64,000 nucleotides of DNA from Sulfurimonas autotrophica DSM 16294 (GTDB lineage Bacteria; Campylobacterota; Campylobacteria; Campylobacterales; Sulfurimonadaceae), in the NCBI RefSeq assembly GCF_000147355.1, contig NC_014506.1, forward strand, positions 1,860,001-1,924,000, given 5' to 3'. The position numbers and the translations under genes are program-made. Numbering within the stretch: the first letter of the stretch is position 1; the number at the start of each line of letters is the position of its first letter. A model generated the notes under the pieces. It saw only the letters and a program-made list of their open reading frames with translations. It had not been told where the DNA came from and ran no database searches. This document shows, piece by piece, positions 27,331-34,540 of the stretch.

Positions 27331-27958
27331 ATTCCTTGTGTGCCAAAATAGCTACAAAAGCTCCTTCTCCATACCCTTTTTTCACCGCAGTGTTCATATG
27401 ATTTACATCATTTCCAAAAAGAGTTTGGACACAAGTAACATGAGAAAATCCAACTTTTTCTAACAAATTTATAATCTCCTCAGCAGTGTAAAAATGTGCC
27501 TCTTTATAAAAACGGCTCTGTTGGCTATTTTGCTCATATAATTTTCCAAGTTGTGAATTTTTATCTACAAATCCGATAATCACAGCACCTTTTGGTTCTA
27601 AAATTCTATAAATATTTTTTAAACTCATAAGAGGATCATCAACAAAACAGATAGTAGTTACCATAAGAACAAAATCATACTTTTCATCTGCCAAAGGAAT
27701 ATTTTCAGCAACACCTTTTATAATTTTAATCCCTTTCGTTTCGGCTATTTTAGCCATTGCACTTGAAGGTTCAACGCCTGTTTTAATATCAAGAGGTATG
27801 GCAAACTGTCCACTACCAACACCAATTTCAATACCATTCTTAAAAGGAGGCAAAAGCTTCTTTATCGCTTTTACTTCAGCTTCATAGAGCTCTGTATGTT
27901 TTAAAAACCAGAGTTCATACTCCTGAGAAAAATTTTCAAACGGTTTAATTTTTGGCAT
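27329..27958 (-). CDS. Class I SAM-dependent methyltransferase
   Basis: 209-residue Rossmann-fold methyltransferase. The SAM-binding motif I is GIEIGVGSGQFAIPL, followed by the acidic end of strand 2 in TGVEPSSAMA, and motif IV/post-I in FVLMVTTICFVDDP. The rest, with RFYKEAHFYTAEEI and a Gly-rich end, resembles UbiE/ArsM-like enzymes, but the substrate is unknown. It overlaps the HEPN-like gene upstream by 14 bases. The arsR paralogue 1 gene lies before that, so it is the last gene of an ArsR-headed operon. This makes a thiol, metalloid or stress-related substrate plausible. Confidence 0.85.
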   Translation of the reverse strand: MPKIKPFENFSQEYELWFLKHTELYEAEVKAIKKLLPPFKNGIEIGVGSGQFAIPLDIKTGVEPSSAMAKIAETKGIKIIKGVAENIPLADEKYDFVLMVTTICFVDDPLMSLKNIYRILEPKGAVIIGFVDKNSQLGKLYEQNSQQSRFYKEAHFYTAEEIINLLEKVGFSHVTCVQTLFGNDVNHMNTAVKKGYGEGAFVAILAHKE

Positions 27959-28511
27959 CGTAAAGTTCTCCTAGTAAATTTAAAAGCGGCAGATAAATCA
28001 TTTCCACCTCAGCCATGTCAATATGACTCTGGTTTGGAAAGAAAAAATGCGTGTTTCGGTTACGCCGGGTTCTTATGATGACGTAAAACATCTCTCGTAT
28101 CAGCTTCACCTTTTCTTGATCCATCCAAGATTTTGTAAAAAATTTCACTTCGGCACGTTTGAGTGTTGTACCGACTGTTCCGGTATTTATTTGTGCCACA
28201 TAAGATATATCTAGCTCATGCAGTGTTTGTGCAAGCCATTCATTTGTAAATGCCGCCACTTTTGGACCATATTTCCCATGCGCGCGTCTGTGAAAAAAAT
28301 TGACCTGATGTTTGAGCATGCAAGCTTTTAAGAGTATCTCAGTTGAAAGTGAAATATTGCGCCAAAAATCTACGTTCTCAAATGCAGTATATTTTTCTAC
28401 TTTTGCAAGCTCAAATGTTTCATTTTTATAAATAATCACACCATCACAAGTAGCCAAGTGTAGTGCATATTTATAATTTTCTTGGGCAATATCGCTTAAA
28501 TCTACACTCAT
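27945..28511 (-). CDS. HEPN-like protein with RxxxxH motif
   Basis: 188-residue helical protein with no signal or membrane segment. I do not recognise a named family. Two features suggest a HEPN fold: an early helix LSTEILLKACMLKHQ (55-69) and, after helix LIREMFYVII, the motif R150-N-R-N-T-H155. This is the Rx4H arrangement with Asn after Arg that forms the RNase site in HEPN toxins. Between them, NFFHRRAHGKYGPK holds more basic and His residues. It lies 29 bases after arsR paralogue 1 and overlaps the methyltransferase gene. A HEPN-methyltransferase pair would recall toxin-antitoxin or defence modules; that is inference. Confidence 0.6.
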   Translation of the reverse strand: MSVDLSDIAQENYKYALHLATCDGVIIYKNETFELAKVEKYTAFENVDFWRNISLSTEILLKACMLKHQVNFFHRRAHGKYGPKVAAFTNEWLAQTLHELDISYVAQINTGTVGTTLKRAEVKFFTKSWMDQEKVKLIREMFYVIIRTRRNRNTHFFFPNQSHIDMAEVEMIYLPLLNLLGELYDAKN

Positions 28512-28540
28512 ATTTTAATTCCTTTACCCCAAGCTGGTTT

Positions 28541-28900
28541 TTAAGTAAAAAAAAGCTCTCTGTTGGCATCAAAATTTTCAACAAGAGTATTAAAACAGCT
28601 GCCGAGTTCACGAATTGTTTCCATATTTGGTTCTATATAAATTTTGTTTGATTTTTTTTCCATGGTAATTATGCCTGCTTCTCTAAGCTCTTTAAGATGT
28701 TTGGAAATTGTTGGCAGAGAAAAGTCAAAATGCTCTGCAATCGTACTGACACAGGTAGCATGGGGGCTGACTTTTACTTTTGGATCTTTTTTATCAAGAG
28801 AACATGTATAGCCACCGGTAAAAACATTTTTAAAAATTAAAAAACGCGTTTCATTCCCCAGGGCCTTGAATATTTTGATTTTTTGCTGCATATCTAGCAT
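28541..28900 (-). CDS. ArsR-family repressor, paralogue 1
   Basis: 119-residue winged-helix regulator. FKALGNETRFLIF opens the fold and the recognition helix is [18 protein letters not shown]. Cysteines at 33 (GGYTC), 50 (HATCV) and 102 (GSCF) match those of the second ArsR in this window position for position, which suggests a thiol or metalloid switch. I start at 28900 (MLDMQQK), which has AAGGA upstream. A longer frame to 28945 would place coding sequence over the TATAAT at 28928-28933. It diverges from the DsrE-rhodanese operon and heads the HEPN-methyltransferase operon. Confidence 0.88.
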   Translation of the reverse strand: MLDMQQKIKIFKALGNETRFLIFKNVFTGGYTCSLDKKDPKVKVSPHATCVSTIAEHFDFSLPTISKHLKELREAGIITMEKKSNKIYIEPNMETIRELGSCFNTLVENFDANRELFFT

Positions 28901-28947
28901 TAGTGTCCTTGACATTTTAATTATAAAATTATACCATACTCTCATCT

Positions 28948-28986
28948 ATTTAGTTAAATGCCTAATTATGCATTTAGTTACTAAAT
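28948..28986. promoter_or_regulatory. Putative ArsR operators in divergent promoter
   Basis: Two palindromes lie between the divergent arsR 1 and dsrE-like 1 genes. One is ATTTA-GT-TAAAT (28948-28959); the other is ATTTAGT-T-ACTAAAT (28972-28986). A TATAAT for arsR on the minus strand is at 28928-28933, so the first palindrome overlaps its -35 zone. The half-site ATTTAG recurs upstream of the ArsM-like gene (32816-32835). This is the expected place for autoregulation by ArsR. Confidence 0.6.
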
Positions 28987-29053
28987 GATATAGTTAAGTG
29001 TTTTTGATTAATTTCAATTGCTATGGATAACATTAAAAAAAAAGGAGATTAGA

Positions 29054-29518
29054 GTGAAGAAAATAGTGTTATTTTTAACTCTGCTAGGTCTAGGGCAGGC
29101 AGATGATGAAACTGCAAAGGTTGTTTATGATTTAACTACAAGTAATATAGCAAAATTTGAAAAAAACATATTAAAAGGTGTTGCCGTCAATAAAGCATAT
29201 TACGAGGGAAATTTAAAAGAACTCGAAGTTACAGTCGTTATTCATGGCGGCGCTTACAGATTTTTTGTTAAAGATATAGAAAAATCTATGTTTAACACTA
29301 GTTTAAAATTAGTCGAAGCATACCCTGAATTACAAAAAAGAATAGCAAGCATGGCTGAGACATATGACGTAGAGTTTTTAATGTGTAAAGCTTCTATGCC
29401 AAAAAATCATCTTGAAACCAAAGATGTGGTTAAATATGTAAAAATCATACCAAATTCAACAATAGGTCTAATAGATAAGCAAAATGAAGGTTTTGCATAT
29501 ATCCCTGTTAGAGATTAA
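29054..29518 (+). CDS. Periplasmic DsrE-like protein 1
   Basis: 154-residue exported protein. A short signal peptide (MKKIVLFLTLLGLGQA) precedes a DsrE/DsrF-like alpha/beta domain (LEVTVVIHGGAYRFFVKD, then VEFLMCKASM with C111, and IPNSTIGLIDKQNEGFAYIPVRD). DsrE-type proteins carry sulfane sulfur on a cysteine; here C111 is the candidate. GTG at 29054 is chosen because AAAGGAGAT lies before it and the length then equals that of the paralogue at 31846. First gene of the plus-strand run dsrE-rhodanese-dsrE-dsbD-dsrE. The sulfur role is a family-level inference. Confidence 0.8.
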   Translation: MKKIVLFLTLLGLGQADDETAKVVYDLTTSNIAKFEKNILKGVAVNKAYYEGNLKELEVTVVIHGGAYRFFVKDIEKSMFNTSLKLVEAYPELQKRIASMAETYDVEFLMCKASMPKNHLETKDVVKYVKIIPNSTIGLIDKQNEGFAYIPVRD

Positions 29519-29541
29519 TTAGATAATAAAAGGAAAATAAA

Positions 29542-30024
29542 ATGAAAAATACTCTTACAAAACTGTTTATAGTAGGTGCACTTGTTGTATCAAGTAGTCT
29601 AATTGCAAAGCCATTAAGTAAAATGGATTTAATAAATCAGGCAAAAAAAGAAGTAGGTGAGGTAACACCTAAAAAGTTAAAATCTATGCTCGACGAGGGT
29701 GAAGATGTCATAGTTCTTGATGTTAGAGAGAGTGAACAGCATGCAGAGGGAAGTATTCCATTTGATGACTTTAACAAAGAAAATTTCCGTGCTGTCACAC
29801 GCGGTAATTTAGAATGGAAAATTAACAAGATCATTCCGGATAAAGATGCGTATGTTGTAACATACTGCCGTAGAGGCGGACGCGGAGCATTGGCAGCACA
29901 AGTTATGAAAGAGATGGGTTATACACATGTAACAACGCTAAAAGGCGGACTAAAAGGATGGGCAAAAGCCGGTTATCCTGTAAAAACAGGTCTTGGGAAT
30001 GTTGTACTAAAAAAGCAAAAATAA
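29542..30024 (+). CDS. Periplasmic rhodanese-like sulfurtransferase
   Basis: 160-residue protein with signal peptide (about 1-22, LVVSSSLIAKP) and one rhodanese domain. VIVLDVRESEQHAEGSIP is the typical start, and the active-site loop is C109-RRGGRG in VVTYCRRGGRGA. It can carry persulfide on C109. An insertion between those blocks (FNKENFRAVTRGNLEWKIN) is seen in exported Campylobacterota rhodaneses. It follows the DsrE-like gene by 23 bases and precedes the cytoplasmic DsrE-like gene by two. The context suggests periplasmic sulfur transfer. Confidence 0.9.
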   Translation: MKNTLTKLFIVGALVVSSSLIAKPLSKMDLINQAKKEVGEVTPKKLKSMLDEGEDVIVLDVRESEQHAEGSIPFDDFNKENFRAVTRGNLEWKINKIIPDKDAYVVTYCRRGGRGALAAQVMKEMGYTHVTTLKGGLKGWAKAGYPVKTGLGNVVLKKQK

Positions 30025-30026
30025 AA

Positions 30027-30380
30027 ATGACAACGATTATCTTAAATCATCAGCCTTATGATGGCACAGATGTAACATGGAATGCATTGCGTTTGGCAAA
30101 AACACTTTTTAAAAGCGGTGAAAGTGTCAATATTTTTTTAATGAACGATGCAGTAGATTTGGCAAGGGAGAAAACTCCCAAGCCAAATAACTATGATTAT
30201 GATTTGGTTGAAATGCTTAAAATAATGTATAGTGATGGCATAAATCTTCAGGTATGCGGTACATGTAATGCCCGCTGTGGTTTATTTAAAAATGAGCCAT
30301 ATTTTGATGCAAGTATTTCTTCTACAATGCCAATTTTAGCTGATTGGGTTATTAAAAGTGACAAAGTTATAAGTTTTTGA
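30027..30380 (+). CDS. Cytoplasmic DsrE-family protein with CxxCxxxC
   Basis: 117-residue DsrE-family protein without a signal peptide. It begins IILNHQPYDGTDVTWNALRLAK, with the usual Rossmann-like start, and carries three cysteines at 77, 80 and 84 (VCGTCNARCG). In DsrE relatives such a cysteine accepts persulfide. I use the ATG at 30027, two bases after the rhodanese stop; the longer frame to 29958 lies inside the rhodanese gene. It may receive sulfur or sense thiols on the cytoplasmic side while the two other DsrE-like proteins work in the periplasm. Confidence 0.85.
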   Translation: MTTIILNHQPYDGTDVTWNALRLAKTLFKSGESVNIFLMNDAVDLAREKTPKPNNYDYDLVEMLKIMYSDGINLQVCGTCNARCGLFKNEPYFDASISSTMPILADWVIKSDKVISF

Positions 30381-30393
30381 ATAAGGTCTAAAG

Positions 30394-31767
30394 ATGAAAA
30401 AAACAGACAATATAAAAATAATGTTGCTACTGCTTGTAGCTGTTGTGCCACTGTTTGCAGCAGATGAAAATATTTCATCAATGAATATAATTAGCATACT
30501 CAGTGGTGCTTTTGCTGCGGGAATTCTTCTTACATTCACTCCTTGTGTCTTACCGATGATTCCGATACTTTCAAGTGTAATTGCCGGGGAAGGAAAAAAA
30601 ATTTCTAAAATCAAAGCGCTGCAGCTTTCATTTGCTTATGTATTGGGGACAGCTATTACTTATGCCGCAATGGGAGCACTTGCCGGTGCGACAGGAGAAC
30701 AACTCCAGTCCTATTTTCAAAATGTTTGGGCTATAAGTATCCTAAGCATGATATTTGTTCTTATGGCACTTGCAATGTTTGGAGTTTTTACTCTACAGCT
30801 TCCATCATCCCTGCAAACACGTTTAGACAGTACTGCTCATAATTTTAAAGGCGGAAAATTTTTCGCTGTTTTTCTTCTTGGACTGGTATCAGCATTAGTG
30901 CTTGGTGCATGTGTATCTCCTGTGCTTATCTCATTTTTAAGTGTTGCTATTGCAACGAGTAATCCTCTTTTAGGTGCACAGACAATGTTTTCTCTTGCTC
31001 TTGGTATGGGTATTCCTCTACTGCTTATGGGAATGGGCATGGGCTATGTGCTTCCAAAAGCAGGTGCATGGATGGATGATGTCAAGTATTTTTTTGGTGC
31101 TCTTTTATTAGGTGTTGCTATTGCCATATTTTCCGAATTACAATTAATCTCATCACTTTTCTTATGGGGTCTGTATTTCATAGGTATTGCATTTTATATG
31201 GGAGCATTAAATTTTTATAAAGAAGAATCAAGCAACTGGCAAAAATTTCAAAGAATGATAGCTGTATTTTTGTTTATATGGGGAACCATTACGCTTGTCG
31301 GTGCAGCAAAAGGCAATAGTAATCTGTATCTGCCTTTACAGGGAAAATCAGCTGTCCTGCTGCCAACAGAACAAAATACCTTAACAAAAAAATCAGAACT
31401 TCCATTTGAAAAGATAAGTAATCTCCAAGAATTTACAACAAAAAAAGAATACGCCTTGCAGCAACATAAACCGATAGTTATATATTTTCACGCTGAGCAT
31501 TGTAAAGTATGTGAAAAACTGAAAAATACTACTTTGAAAGATCCAAAAATAAGAAAAATACTTCAATCAAGTTACGTTGCATTGATGGTTGACATGACAA
31601 ACAAATCAGATGCAGGAGCAAATACTATCAAGAAGAAGCTTAAGGTTTTTGGACCGCCTGCTTTTGTTATAATTGATGCTGATGGCACAGTACAAGAAGA
31701 TGAAATCGCTTATGGATATCAATCAGCACACAATCTTTTCGATATGCTTGACATGAATGCAGAATAA
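30394..31767 (+). CDS. DsbD-like thiol reductant transporter
   Basis: 457-residue membrane protein. Signal/TM at about 9-22, then a CcdA/DsbD core of about eight helices with paired cysteines C51 (FTPCVLP) and C173 (GACVSPV). The soluble C-terminal thioredoxin domain has C370-KVC373 (HAEHCKVCEKL). Such proteins pass electrons from cytoplasmic thioredoxin to periplasmic thiols. The N-terminal alpha domain of E. coli DsbD is absent, so a separate periplasmic partner is needed; the adjacent DsrE-like proteins and rhodanese are candidates. Thirteen bases separate it from the gene before. Confidence 0.92.
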   Translation: MKKTDNIKIMLLLLVAVVPLFAADENISSMNIISILSGAFAAGILLTFTPCVLPMIPILSSVIAGEGKKISKIKALQLSFAYVLGTAITYAAMGALAGATGEQLQSYFQNVWAISILSMIFVLMALAMFGVFTLQLPSSLQTRLDSTAHNFKGGKFFAVFLLGLVSALVLGACVSPVLISFLSVAIATSNPLLGAQTMFSLALGMGIPLLLMGMGMGYVLPKAGAWMDDVKYFFGALLLGVAIAIFSELQLISSLFLWGLYFIGIAFYMGALNFYKEESSNWQKFQRMIAVFLFIWGTITLVGAAKGNSNLYLPLQGKSAVLLPTEQNTLTKKSELPFEKISNLQEFTTKKEYALQQHKPIVIYFHAEHCKVCEKLKNTTLKDPKIRKILQSSYVALMVDMTNKSDAGANTIKKKLKVFGPPAFVIIDADGTVQEDEIAYGYQSAHNLFDMLDMNAE

Positions 31768-31845
31768 TCCTTTTAATGGGTGAAATTAGTATAGTTTTAT
31801 ATAAATTTTACTTTTTAGGAGTAATATAAAGTAAAGGAATTTATA

Positions 31846-32313
31846 ATGAAAAAAGTAATATTAATTTTAGCCCTGCTGTTTGGCTTGGCTCAAGCAGAAG
31901 ATGAGAGTGCAAAAGTAGTTTATGATTTGACGACAAAAAATTTAGCTAAGTTTGAGAAAAATATACTCAAAGGTATTGTTTTTAACAAGCAGCTTTACTC
32001 AAACAAACTAAAAGAGCTTGATGCTGCTGTTGTAATTCACGGTGGAGCATATAGATTTTTTGTGCAAGATTTAGACACGACAATCTTTAAAAATGACAAA
32101 AAACTTCAAAAAGTTTATAAAGAGTTAAAAAAGCGAATCGCAACTATGGCGGACACTTACGATGTAGAGTTTCTAATGTGCGGCGCAGCGATGAAACGAA
32201 ATAAACTTACAAAAAAAGACATCGTTCCTTTTGTAACTATCATCCCAAATTCCACCATTGGGCTTATTGACAAACAAAATGAAGGCTTTGCTTATCTTCC
32301 TGTCAGAGATTAA
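31846..32313 (+). CDS. Periplasmic DsrE-like protein 2
   Basis: 155-residue paralogue of the protein at 29054. Signal peptide MKKVILILALLFGLAQA with a clear AQA-ED cleavage site. The domain shares VVIHGGAYRFFV, KRIATMADTYDVEFLMC and PNSTIGLIDKQNEGFAY with it. C112 is the conserved cysteine. A 78-base spacer after the DsbD-like gene holds its own AAAGGAAT site and AT-rich promoter-like sequence, so it may have a second promoter. It converges on arsR paralogue 2. Duplicated genes of this kind could form a heteromer, as DsrEFH does, but that is speculative. Confidence 0.8.
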   Translation: MKKVILILALLFGLAQAEDESAKVVYDLTTKNLAKFEKNILKGIVFNKQLYSNKLKELDAAVVIHGGAYRFFVQDLDTTIFKNDKKLQKVYKELKKRIATMADTYDVEFLMCGAAMKRNKLTKKDIVPFVTIIPNSTIGLIDKQNEGFAYLPVRD

Positions 32314-32334
32314 TAAAATAGTTTAATTGCTAAT

Positions 32335-32703
32335 TTACTTGGTGTTGTCAAACTGATAGACAACACCATCTTCATACTCTTTTACCAGTTTGGTAAAACA
32401 CTCGGCTATCTCTTTCATTGTCTCTATATTTGGTTCTATATAAATCTTATTTTTATTTTTAGTCATTGTAATGATGTCGGCATCTTTCATCTCTTTTAAA
32501 TGACGAGAAATTGTAGGCAAAGCAAAGTCAAACTGCTCAGCTATACTTGTCACACATGTAGCCTGCGCAATCAAATCATCTGTTGGTTTTGTATTATCAA
32601 TAGAACAGGCATAACCACCCGTAAAAATATTTTTAAAAATTTTAAATCTTGTTTCATTCCCTAAAGCTTTGAAAATCTGTATTTTTTTATCCATAGCAAG
32701 CAT
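32335..32703 (-). CDS. ArsR-family repressor, paralogue 2
   Basis: 122-residue winged-helix repressor, closely related to the one at 28541 (FKALGNETRF, GGYACS, FALPTISRHLKEM, KNKIYIEPNIET). Cysteines at 33, 50 and 102 are conserved in the same positions. The start ATG follows AAGGTAG. It diverges from the ArsM-like gene, and the palindrome at 32816-32835 is its likely operator. Two related repressors so near each other suggest that one regulon was split between two inducers or two operators. Confidence 0.88.
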   Translation of the reverse strand: MLAMDKKIQIFKALGNETRFKIFKNIFTGGYACSIDNTKPTDDLIAQATCVTSIAEQFDFALPTISRHLKEMKDADIITMTKNKNKIYIEPNIETMKEIAECFTKLVKEYEDGVVYQFDNTK

Positions 32704-32815
32704 GCAACTACCTTAGTAATCATTTTATATGTAATATTATATCAAAAGAGCTTTTATTTAGCAATTTAGACAATTAACCTTATTTTAAGCTGCTTCTCTA
32801 TAAACTTTTATATCA

Positions 32816-32835
32816 ATTTAGCTAATAAGCTAAAT
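32816..32835. promoter_or_regulatory. Putative ArsR operator before the ArsM-like gene
   Basis: Perfect inverted repeat ATTTAGCT - AATA - AGCTAAAT, 20 bases before the chosen start of the fusion methyltransferase and 113 bases upstream of arsR 2. It shares the ATTTAG half-site with 28972-28986 but with a different spacing (half-sites 4 bases further apart). Confidence 0.6.
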
Positions 32836-32854
32836 ACAATTAGGAATGGTTTTC

Positions 32855-34216
32855 ATGGCTGACAACAAACAGATTATAGAACTCTATACAAAATTGGCAC
32901 AAAATCCAACTAAAGATTTCGGTTGGGATAAAGGCTTAGACAATGCCAAAGCACATGGCTATAAACAAGAGTGGATAGATGCCACTCCACCAGAAGTATG
33001 GGAGTATTGTGCTGCAGTCGGCAACCCGTTTACATATGCTGATATACAAGAGGGAGATACCGTCTTGGACTTGGGCTGTGGTGCAGGCGTTGATCTCATG
33101 GTCTCGCGTTTACATGTAGGCAAAAGCGGCAGAGTCATTGGCGTCGATATTACTCCAAAAATGGTAGAAACTGCCCAAGAACATGCCAAACTTGCAGGCT
33201 TTACAAATGTTGAAATTTTAGAAAACAGTTTTGAGGCAATAGCCCTTGAAGATGAGAGTGTCGATGTCGTCATCTCAAACGGAGCCATTAATCTTACTGC
33301 ATGTAAAGAGTCTGTTTTTACCGAAATATACCGTGTTTTAAAACCGAAAGGGAAAATCTCTTTTGCGGATATGATAGATATCTCAAAAGAAGCAGAGTGC
33401 TGCAACATCGAGCAAAATTCCTGCTGTGCCTCTGCAGGCGAAGAAGACTGGGCAAACTGTGTGGCCGGCACAATGAGAGAAAGTGAACTTATAGAGCTTA
33501 TACAAAAAGCAAGTTTTGAAAATGTTACATGTACTGGTATGACCCACTACACAACTTCTGAAACAACACAGGGAGCGACCTTTTTTGCTACAAAAATACC
33601 GGCTGAGAAATTTAGAAATTCACACTGGGAAAACATCTTTCAAACAAAAGATTATACGCAGGTACTGTGGCACCAAAACTCTCCTAAAAAATCACTTGAT
33701 TTTATTCGCTCTTTTGCAAAAACCGATGCTACAATTATTGATGCGGGCTGCGGTGCTTCTCTTATTGTAGATAATCTACTTGAACTTGGCTATAAAGACA
33801 TTACACTTTTAGATACAGCAAGCACGTCTCTTGAACTTGTAAAGAAGAGAATAAATAATCTACATGTAAAGTATGTTTGCGACGATATTTTAACATTCGA
33901 AACACAAAAGAAGTTCGATATATGGCATGACAGAGCTGTTTTTCATTTTCTGCTCTCTAAAAAAGAGAGACAAAGATACTTTGAAGTACTCTCAAATTCA
34001 CTCAAAGAGAATGCAACGGCAATTATCGCTACATTTAAGGTAAATGGAGAGATTCAATGTGCAGGACTTGACATTATCGCTTATGATTATAAAAAAATGT
34101 TAGAAGAACTGCCGAAAAGTTTAGAGCTTATTGAAAGTGAGGAGTATACACATATTACACCAAAAGAGAGCGAACAAAAGTACATTTATTTCATCATAAA
34201 AAAGCGTTCTCAATGA
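32855..34216 (+). CDS. ArsM-like methyltransferase fused to a second methyltransferase
   Basis: 453-residue fusion. Residues about 1-245 resemble arsenite methyltransferase ArsM/UbiE-type enzymes: VLDLGCGAGVDLMVSRL, GRVIGVDITPKMVE, VDVVISNGAINL, and a cysteine-rich part with ECC, SCC and CVAGTM. Residues about 250-453 are a second class I methyltransferase, NSHWENIFQTKDYTQVLWHQNSP then IIDAGCGAS and FDIWHDRAVFHFLL. I prefer the ATG at 32855 because AGGA at 32842-32845 is too near the ATG at 32846. Adjacent arsR 2 supports control by a metalloid or thiol signal. Whether the substrate is arsenic, another metalloid or a thiol is unknown. Confidence 0.85.
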   Translation: MADNKQIIELYTKLAQNPTKDFGWDKGLDNAKAHGYKQEWIDATPPEVWEYCAAVGNPFTYADIQEGDTVLDLGCGAGVDLMVSRLHVGKSGRVIGVDITPKMVETAQEHAKLAGFTNVEILENSFEAIALEDESVDVVISNGAINLTACKESVFTEIYRVLKPKGKISFADMIDISKEAECCNIEQNSCCASAGEEDWANCVAGTMRESELIELIQKASFENVTCTGMTHYTTSETTQGATFFATKIPAEKFRNSHWENIFQTKDYTQVLWHQNSPKKSLDFIRSFAKTDATIIDAGCGASLIVDNLLELGYKDITLLDTASTSLELVKKRINNLHVKYVCDDILTFETQKKFDIWHDRAVFHFLLSKKERQRYFEVLSNSLKENATAIIATFKVNGEIQCAGLDIIAYDYKKMLEELPKSLELIESEEYTHITPKESEQKYIYFIIKKRSQ

Positions 34217-34231
34217 GATTGATGCTTTTTT
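34198..34231 (+). terminator. Rho-independent terminator of the fusion methyltransferase
   Basis: AAAAAAGC (34198-34205) and GCTTTTTT (34224-34231) enclose a smaller TCTCA/TGAGA hairpin, giving a long stem that ends in a T run. The stop codon lies within it. It can act in both directions. Confidence 0.7.
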
Positions 34232-34306
34232 AGGCATTTTTTGTAAGCAAACTATAATAAAAATATATTATAATACTTAAACCCACTAAAAATGGAGAAA
34301 AACAAA

Positions 34307-34540
34307 ATGCATGAGAGAGAGTTTACTATAGATGCGAACAATCCCGAGTTAGAGTTTTTTTATGATTTAGATGATGCGTGTGCAAAAAGTATTTGTGAAA
34401 ATGCACTTGAGATTCCTGAGAGTTTTATCAAGAAAATTGAGTGTTTTGAAGATGCTTTCACCGTTTATCTTAAACAATCCAGAAACTACTATAGAGAAGA
34501 CTGGTATGTTAATTTAAGTCGTTTGGATTATGTTTCATAA
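34307..34540 (+). CDS. Small acidic protein of unknown function
   Basis: 77-residue soluble protein from ATG at 34307 (MHEREFTIDANNPELEFF). GGAG nine bases upstream supports this start over the in-frame ATG at 34292. It is rich in acidic and aromatic residues, with no signal peptide or membrane segment; a segment YRED follows SRNYY near the end. I do not recognise a family. It converges on the DUF523 gene with a 32-base overlap. Codon use resembles its neighbours, so it seems a real gene. Confidence 0.6.
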   Translation: MHEREFTIDANNPELEFFYDLDDACAKSICENALEIPESFIKKIECFEDAFTVYLKQSRNYYREDWYVNLSRLDYVS

